DNA from: Nymphaea colorata
Taxonomy: Eukaryota > Streptophyta > Magnoliopsida > Nymphaeales > Nymphaeaceae
Assembly: GCF_008831285.2 (NCBI RefSeq)
Contig: NW_022205221.1
Coordinates: forward strand, 12,501 to 25,000
Length of the DNA stretch: 12,500 bases
Reading direction: 5' to 3'
The notes beneath the pieces are model-generated. The model saw only the letters and a list, made by a program, of their open reading frames with translations, did no database searches and was not told where the DNA came from. Of this stretch, positions 7,501 to 12,500 are shown in pieces. Every line of letters starts with the position of its first letter. The first letter of the stretch is position 1. The translations under genes and the position numbers were made by a program.

Positions 7501-9710
7501 GGTCGGATAAGGCTAGGGCAGCCTTTGAAAAGTTAAAGCTTGCCCTTATGTCTGCGCCCGTTCTTACACTCCCGGATTTCAACCAGCAGTTCACAATAGA
7601 GACAGACGCATGTGAGGTTGGAATTGGGGCCGTTCTCAGCCAAGGAGGCCACCCTATCGCTTATATGTCTAAGGCGCTCACAAGTAGAGCGAAGCCTCTC
7701 TCTACTTATGAGAAAGAACTACTAGCGATAGTGTTGGCAGTGGAAAAGTGGCGGCCCTACCTTATAGGGCGTAGATTCACAGTTAAGACGGACCAAAATT
7801 CTCTAAAGTACATGTTAAAGCAGAGAGTATCCACGCCTACCCAACAACGTTGGTTAGCAAAGCTGCTGGGATACGATTTCGAAATAGAGTACAAAAAGGG
7901 TCCGGAAAATACAGCGGCCGATTCTCTCTCTCGATTGACTGAGCAGTTCATGACTCTTTCGGTAGTGGAAACTGATGTTTGGGATAGGTTAGCCCAGGAA
8001 CAACAAGCAGATCAGTCCCTAAGGCTAGTCCGTGCATCAACAGAACAACATCCAGGATCCATTCCCTTCTATACCGTCAGAGGGAATCTATTATATAGGA
8101 AGAACCGAGCAGTGGTTCCTCCAGAGTCTGGGCTTAAGCAGGAACTCCTGCGTCATTTCCATGACACCCCTGCCGCGGGTCATGAGGGGGTTTCTAAAAC
8201 CCTAAGCAGAATTAAAGCCCAATTTTGGTGGCGTGGCATGAAGGCAGAGGTACAAAGGTACATCCGGAGTTGCCTGGTATGCCAGAGGGAAAAGTACGAG
8301 GCCATTAGACCTCCAGGACATTTAGTTCCCCTCCCCATACCAGCCAAACCATGGACCGATGTGACCATGGATTTTATTGACGCCATGCCCCGCTCCGAAG
8401 GCAAGGAAGCTGTGCTAGTGGTAGTGGACCGTCTGACCAAGTACAGCCACTTCGCTCCCTTGCCTAGGTCGTATCAAGGGCCAATGGTGGCCAGCGTGTA
8501 CCAGGAGTATGTTGGAAAGCTCCACGGAATGCCACAATCAGTCGTATGTGACAGAGATTCAATTTTCCTTAGCGCATTTTGGCAGGAGTACATGAAGCTT
8601 ATGGGTACAACGCTCAAGTTTAGTACAGCCCATCACCCACAGACAGACGGGCAGAGCGAAATCGTAAATCGATCTCTTGAAACCTATTTGAGGTGTTTTG
8701 CAGGAGAAAGGCCACAGACTTGGGTAAAATTCTTACCTTGGGCAGAGTGGTCTTACAACACCAGTTTACATTCGTCAACAGGAATGACGCCTTTTGAAGG
8801 TGTATATGGGACCCCTCCTCCAAGTATCCCTAGATATGAAGGAGGTACAGCAGACGACGACAATGTAGACTGCGAGCTACGCACCCGTGAGGAAGTCCTT
8901 GACTCCCTCAAGCAAAACATTGCCAAAGCCCAGAACAGGATGAGACAGGTCTACAACAAAGGGCGAAAAGATCGAGAATTCGAAGTGGGTGATTACGTGT
9001 GGTTGAAGAGGTTGCCCCTCAAACAACGATCGTTAATGGGCCAACCCTATTCTAAGCTACTACCAAGGTATTATGGACCGTTTCCGGTATTACAAAAAGT
9101 AGGAAAGGCAGCATATCGACTGGGACTTCCGCGGGAAGCAATGGTGCACCCAGTTTTCCATATCACCAGGCTCAAGCCTCATCATGGTGATATTCCTACA
9201 ATGATCGAGCAGATACCGGAACAGGACAACTTGCCCACTCCCTATCGTATACTCAAACATAGATATGTCCAAAGACAAGGGAGAACACGGCATGAGGTAT
9301 TAGTGGAATGGGAGGGACCTGACAGAGGAACCTCTTGGGAAGAGTTTGGGTCAGTGGCTCATCGCTTTCCCTCCTCTAGCGCTCGAGGACAAGCGCATTC
9401 TAGGGAGGGGGAATCTGTTACGGACCAACTTGTAGGTCCAGACCCAACTCGGCGTGATCAGGCCGAAACCAGTCGGTCAAGACGAAAGGCCTCGGATTTG
9501 TGGACACAGGCGCTAAGGCAGCACGAAGAAAGTCCAAGCGAGGCTAAGTCAGCACTCGAGCCAGTTGCAGCGGGCGGCGTGGGAGGAGCAACTAGGTCCG
9601 AAAGAGTGCTCAAACCAGGTGGAACTCAAGACGTTCTAGAACCTATTGCGAGGCTCACCGAGCTTGATCAGGTTAATCCGAGCGTGAGTCCAAATTCCCC
9701 GAACGCTTGA
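4536..9710 (+). CDS. gag-pol: Gag-Pol polyprotein with chromodomain, intact
   Basis: This single 1,724-residue ORF encodes all proteins needed for reverse transcription and integration. The ATG has A at -3 and G at +4, and a TAA lies in frame just upstream. Domains by residue: coiled coil 43-90; gag 205-360; zinc knuckle C430, C433, H441, C443 (C-x2-C-x7-H-x-C); acidic Ser-rich stretch 453-478; protease D540-N-G-A with LILGMPW at 608-614; reverse transcriptase about 700-890 with D814 and FFDD ending D878-D879; RNase H about 1018-1130 with D1024, E1061, D1086, D1129; integrase H1209, H1216, C1246, C1249, then D1279, D1339, E1375 (DD35E); GPF at 1514-1516; chromodomain about 1567-1612 with W1592. 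The chromodomain keeps only one of three HP1 cage aromatics. No frameshift separates gag from pol. Residues 1628-1724 are encoded by the 3' LTR. The protein would be cut by its protease within virus-like particles. Confidence 0.97.
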   Translation: MGKSKKQFNPDEPVLEEPLNDQPEEAPSTQAGPVPNYAMGRILNIEKELLQMRNDMNKSDQVRKRELERQNRERQNEMDEIRGLLKQLATNQNPGGERTTQGPNKGKGVLGAPTYPTDTEIDPNNLSHIGTSTEGGRLLHMGPPQERQPIEPTSEYYRTPRVQRFASSRMNRTYYDSEVEQDESPLRPRRAQRQLQEERRTPTVRYEFPKFNGEHLREWLFMAERYFLCHRVPQDEWIEIATANMTGEATTHYLWFDHKTADPTWEKYKASLQLQFGDSTFIDYDEDLKNLVQSSTVAAYQRQFERLASMVQWPEKALIGAFKGGLKSEVKRELKIHRFNRLEECFAMARLYEEQIEEKRAEKKAHKMDKQRRRPSYSSGSRFRGKEPTPIRRGSDYRPPQGPNQGQGRKPPTRYLTPKQIEEFRRKGLCYRCEGKWDKNHQCPTYYRVQVVSDDESSSCSDSSTTPYETSSSSSDEEIVIKRRAKQAEKKKEVRIEETPAKEEKPTEAESLHSMQDPNKPNSFRVFGRINGHKVLILLDNGATKNFLTEEAARRCNVSLESSHPQTIIVGGGMRLKCHNEGKGIEVVIRRKPFKIDFLVIPLDGVDLILGMPWFFTLGIISWDVKNFSMTFTPDGDEEPMTLQGLTSTTRPKTALRAIEAEQPACWVMALATDVPEKEEQKEIVPERIQLVLNQYEDVFEEPKGLPPQRSYDHRIIMTHGAEPVNVRPYRYGYNQKAEIERLVKEMLESGIVQPSSSPFSSPVLLVKKKDNTWRFCVDYRALNEATVKDRHPIPVIDELLDELAGATIFSKIDLRAGYHQIRMYKDDVHKTAFRTHDGHYEFLVMPFGLTNAPATFQRCMNDVFRHYLRDFILVFFDDILIYSQSEESHQKHLAIALQVLRDNQLYAKMSKCSFGQPSIGYLGHIVCQQGVRADPEKLEAMQKWPLPKDLKGLRGFLGLTGYYRRFIQGYGLIAQPLTQMLKKGAFQWSDKARAAFEKLKLALMSAPVLTLPDFNQQFTIETDACEVGIGAVLSQGGHPIAYMSKALTSRAKPLSTYEKELLAIVLAVEKWRPYLIGRRFTVKTDQNSLKYMLKQRVSTPTQQRWLAKLLGYDFEIEYKKGPENTAADSLSRLTEQFMTLSVVETDVWDRLAQEQQADQSLRLVRASTEQHPGSIPFYTVRGNLLYRKNRAVVPPESGLKQELLRHFHDTPAAGHEGVSKTLSRIKAQFWWRGMKAEVQRYIRSCLVCQREKYEAIRPPGHLVPLPIPAKPWTDVTMDFIDAMPRSEGKEAVLVVVDRLTKYSHFAPLPRSYQGPMVASVYQEYVGKLHGMPQSVVCDRDSIFLSAFWQEYMKLMGTTLKFSTAHHPQTDGQSEIVNRSLETYLRCFAGERPQTWVKFLPWAEWSYNTSLHSSTGMTPFEGVYGTPPPSIPRYEGGTADDDNVDCELRTREEVLDSLKQNIAKAQNRMRQVYNKGRKDREFEVGDYVWLKRLPLKQRSLMGQPYSKLLPRYYGPFPVLQKVGKAAYRLGLPREAMVHPVFHITRLKPHHGDIPTMIEQIPEQDNLPTPYRILKHRYVQRQGRTRHEVLVEWEGPDRGTSWEEFGSVAHRFPSSSARGQAHSREGESVTDQLVGPDPTRRDQAETSRSRRKASDLWTQALRQHEESPSEAKSALEPVAAGGVGGATRSERVLKPGGTQDVLEPIARLTELDQVNPSVSPNSPNA
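9402..9413 (+). promoter_or_regulatory. Polypurine tract
   Basis: AGGGAGGGGGAA lies two bases before the 3' LTR start (TGTTACGG at 9416) and would prime plus-strand DNA synthesis. It is also coding: it falls within residues 1623-1626 of the polyprotein, so its purines are constrained twice. Confidence 0.92.
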
Positions 9711-9719
9711 GCCTATCTA

Positions 9720-10005
9720 AAGCCGAGAGGCTTAGGTTCAGGTCCGAGCCAATCGGACTTGACCCATGCTCGAATTTCCGAAGTGTGGGCGGTAACCCAC
9801 ACGAGGTCCCCGCCCTAAGTCCACAAGACTTAGGGACTTTAGCTTTCGATTTTTGAGTTGGGCGCTAGGCCCGGTTTAGGTTGCGTCATCTATTTCATGT
9901 CGACGTCAAGTTTTGTAGTAGAGACCTAGCAAGGCGGGTTGTGCCTTGCGCATTTTTGACATTAGACTAAGTAGCGAGCTAGGTTAACATGTAATTAGGG
10001 CTCGC
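9720..10005. repeat. Inverted-repeat array, 3' LTR copy (3' UTR of gag-pol)
   Basis: This is the exact copy of the seven hairpins at 304-589, starting 10 bp after the gag-pol stop codon. In this copy the hairpins are transcribed downstream of gag-pol, so they would be the start of its 3' UTR. Strongest stems: 9813-9835 (9 bp), 9783-9802 (7 bp) and 9929-9949 (7 bp). Confidence 0.7.
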
Positions 10006-10016
10006 ATTATGTTTAG

Positions 10017-10024
10017 TATATATT
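10017..10024 (+). promoter_or_regulatory. TATA box of the 3' LTR
   Basis: It is identical to the TATATATT of the 5' LTR. In this copy it could drive read-out transcription into the host DNA to the right of the element. Confidence 0.6.
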
Positions 10025-12500
10025 CTGTAAACTCAATGTAGAAAGGATCGAAAAATTAATCAAAGATTGGTATTTGGTGTGGCACTCTCTCTCTCCTCGC
10101 ACGAGGCTTCTCCCCTCTCGTCTCCCACCTTGTTCAACCCGAGAACCAGGCGTCTTCTCCCTCCTCGCGTCCTCTACCTCCACGACGCTTCCGAATCCAG
10201 AAATTCCTTGAAGAGCCGCCGTCCGAGACATAGGCATAAGGAAGAAGGCATCGGCGGATCTCCACCACCGGCGGCGATCCCTCCCTTGTCACGTAAGTAC
10301 CCCCTTTCGAGCTTTTTCAAAGTTCTGAAATCGGTGCCTTTGCCCTGATCACGAGGGTACTGTGAGGCCGATTCCAGCATAGGGAAGATTGAAGGCGACG
10401 GATCTACCGCCGGCTTCAATTCGACACCGAAGAGGAGACGAATTTCGATCTCTCTCTCGCTGCCCGATTGCTGCATTCTGCCTTAGAACACAGGGCGTCT
10501 TCTCTCGGTTCCTCCCTCGGCATACCCGAAGAGGGGAATCAGAATTTGGGCGTTTTCTGTTCTAATCAGAAATTGCAGATCGCGTCGCGGGATTGAAATC
10601 AGACGTTTGATCCCTAGTAGGCAGTTGGCCGGATTAGAAAGACAAATCGATAAGAAAATTACAATTTCTAGCGGCCTGTTCTCCCTTTTGATCTGTCGGA
10701 CCAGAGGCTCAAAAGTTAAGAAATCTCGCTCTCTGGTCGAGATCTGAAGAAGAGGAGTGATCCCCGTGAATCGCCCAGAAAAGAGCTTTCTAAATATCAA
10801 AAAGGGGCGAGTTCCGTCGGCTGGATCTCGAGATAGAATCTCGCCGGAAAATTGTTTGAATCCGGCCATCGCTGCTAATTCCGGTGGTCGCCATTGATTC
10901 CGGCGTTAGGGACCGAATTGCCCTTCTTCCCTAGTGTTTTAACTAAAATTTTGAAAGGGGTATTACGGTCAATTAAGTTCCGAGCGTTAGCTCAGGCCGC
11001 CGGTGCGAATTGGAGCTTCCTCCTCCGTCGCATCTGCCATTTCCGGCAAGTCCCCTCCGTTTCATCTCAGCCTTTAATTTCGACATCTGTCCATCATCCA
11101 GCCGCCCATCTGTGCCCTTGTCCCAGCTGCTGCCATCTGTCCCGATTCAGGATCAGCTCGCAATCAGCTGCTCCACCGAATTAGGAAGCAATCTCGCAGC
11201 CGCCGCTCCCCTTCCAGCTCCTCGCCATCTCCACCGCGTCAACCCTAACTCGCAAGGATCCTCACGCGTTCATCTTGACACGTGTCGCAATCCGAGCCAG
11301 CCCTCCGCCACCTCACTCGCCACCTCACCTGCCAGCTACCCACCTTGGTCCCGCATCTCGCCACTTGTCCCCCAGCCAGGCCCTGCGAGATCCCCTTTTC
11401 CTATTTCCTTGGATCTTTCCTCCTTAGTTTTAGGAAACTCCTCCACCTCGCGCCATCTTACCTATTCTTCCTCAGCCGTTTCCTCCTTTCCCTCTTGATC
11501 CGATCCGCAGTAATCCTCCACCGTAGATCTGGTCCACGTGTCCCCATCTCAGCCTTAGCCTCATCCGAGCTCACACGAGAGCGCCACCTGGCCCTTCGCC
11601 CCCAATCTCCTCTCCTTCCTTGTCGCATTTCTCCCTAACCCTTAGGCGAGAATTCGAGCTCCATTCCTAAGAGCTAGCGTTCTCTAGCTCTCTCTGTCGT
11701 GTCCGTCCGTCTTGCCACGTGGCAAGCATCGGTGCATTCCCTGGGTAAGACCAGCCCAGTCAACCGAACCCACTAGGCAACCTCCTGCACCGAACCCGCA
11801 CCTAGGCTAAACCTCTACCGAGCCAACCTAGATCGGCATTGACCCTTAGCCTTAGTCAACTAGGTCAGCTAGTCCACCAAGCCCACTTCGTTGGTAGCCT
11901 CCCTTAGCGACTCGAGCCTACCTCGAGTGACCCTTGACCTACTTGACCCGGACCCATTGACTCGGTCCATTTAGTCAACCACCTAGTTAGTTGAACCTTC
12001 CGCACTTGGTCAACTTTGACCAGCACCGTGAGCTTAGGCTCGACCTTAACCTCCCTTACTGAACCAACCTATTAGCTAGGTCAACCCGTGACTGAACCTA
12101 AACCCTGTTTGACTGAGCCTACCCTGACCCGAACCTGCTTGACTAGACCTACCACCTAGTAGAGCCCAACCGAAACCAGCCAACCCAGCCTTAGCTAGGA
12201 TTAGGTTCAGCCGGCTCGCCGGCCCTTACAACGGCCCCTGCCTCTTCGTCGGCATCCACCGGCGCCCGTGGCCGAGCCACACTCCGGAGTTAGGCAGGCA
12301 GGCGCTGTCGCTGTGACAGCAGCCCCCCTCGGCAGTCCAGGCGGCCCTTCCGGCCCTGTTCCGTCTTCTTCAGTGCAGCAGCAGCACATCGGCAGCAGAC
12401 GCCAGGCGACCTCGTCCTGATCGGCGACCCTCGACCAGACAGCAGACGATCGCTCCCGGCATCCTCGACGGCACGACCGTAGCAGTTCGAGACAGCGTCC

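Larger units (their letters stand above)
1..12500 (+). mobile_element. Near-complete Ty3/gypsy chromovirus LTR retrotransposon
   Basis: The order LTR, tRNA-Met PBS, leader, gag-PR-RT-RH-INT-chromodomain ORF, polypurine tract, LTR identifies an autonomous Ty3/gypsy element transcribed on the + strand. Integrase lying after RNase H excludes Ty1/copia. The window starts one base inside the 5' LTR and cuts the 3' LTR about 830 bp before its predicted end, so neither flank nor a target-site duplication can be seen. Predicted full length is about 13.3 kb: two LTRs of about 3.9 kb and an internal region of 5,503 bp (3913-9415). The ORF is intact and the LTRs are nearly identical, so the copy could be active. 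Gag, the zinc knuckle spacing and the chromodomain resemble Reina-type chromoviruses as I know the family; this lineage call is inference. Confidence 0.97.
9416..12500 (+). repeat. 3' LTR, cut by the window end
   Basis: It starts with TGTTACGG after the polypurine tract and matches the 5' LTR over its visible 3,085 bases. The offset is 9416 up to the indel at 11053/11054 and 9415 after it; I found no substitution. By comparison it should run to about 13327. Its first 295 bp carry the end of the gag-pol ORF. Repeated elements: inverted-repeat array 9720-10005, TATA box 10017-10024, G-boxes 11279-11284, 11535-11540 and 11716-11721, and TTGAC/GTCAA cluster 11759-12143. Transcript 3' end formation should occur within it, but I see no AATAAA. 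Confidence 0.95.

Noticed and set aside
4536-9710. An envelope-like gene or extra ORF after pol
   Set aside because: The ORF ends after the chromodomain and a short tail; no membrane segments or further ORF follow before the LTR.
1-12500. Window as a tandem duplication of a host segment
   Set aside because: The 9.4-kb spaced repeat has TG...CA ends, a PBS after the first copy and a polypurine tract before the second, so the copies are LTRs.

Overview
The window holds almost all of one plant Ty3/gypsy LTR retrotransposon of the chromovirus type. It begins one base inside the 5' LTR (position 1 corresponds to the second base of the 3' LTR, 9417) and ends inside the 3' LTR. Nothing in it looks like host sequence. 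The evidence for a flowering-plant or other land-plant genome is the primer binding site for initiator tRNA-Met, the plant-type gag/pol with a C-terminal chromodomain, and the G-box and TTGAC motifs in the LTR. I cannot name the species.

Layout: 5' LTR 1-3912 (3,913 bp with its missing first T), 2-bp spacer, PBS 3915-3926, untranslated leader to 4535, one intact gag-pol ORF 4536-9710 (1,724 codons), polypurine tract 9402-9413 inside that ORF, 2-bp spacer, then the 3' LTR from 9416 to the window edge (3,085 of about 3,912 bp). Predicted full length is about 13.3 kb. The LTR ends carry TGTTA...TAACA. The two LTR copies differ, as far as I can read, by one single-base indel, so the insertion is very young or still active.

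The polyprotein has, in order: N-terminal coiled coil, gag domain, zinc knuckle, protease, reverse transcriptase, RNase H, integrase (zinc-binding domain, DD35E core, GPF module) and chromodomain. All catalytic residues are present and there is no frameshift. The last 97 residues are encoded by the 3' LTR itself. Gag, knuckle and chromodomain look most like the Reina-type chromoviruses as I know them, a group usually compact with short LTRs; the 3.9-kb LTR would be unusual there.

The LTR is a mosaic: (1) coding tail 1-294; (2) seven short inverted repeats 304-589; (3) a TATA box at 601-608; (4) a CT-rich tract like a plant 5' UTR; (5) a C/T-rich part with three G-boxes; (6) a TTGAC/GTCAA-rich part; (7) a GC/CAG-rich part; (8) a T/G-rich end.

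The most striking observation is that the + strand has no ATG at all from 621 to 4535. This 3.9-kb stretch starts just after the TATA box and ends at the gag start codon. The same stretch has about forty CAT trinucleotides (ATG on the other strand). This looks like strong selection for a giant AUG-free leader that ribosomes can cross to reach gag. Between the PBS and gag the leader also has five consecutive hairpins, two of which share the same bulged design; they are candidates for a dimerisation or packaging domain.
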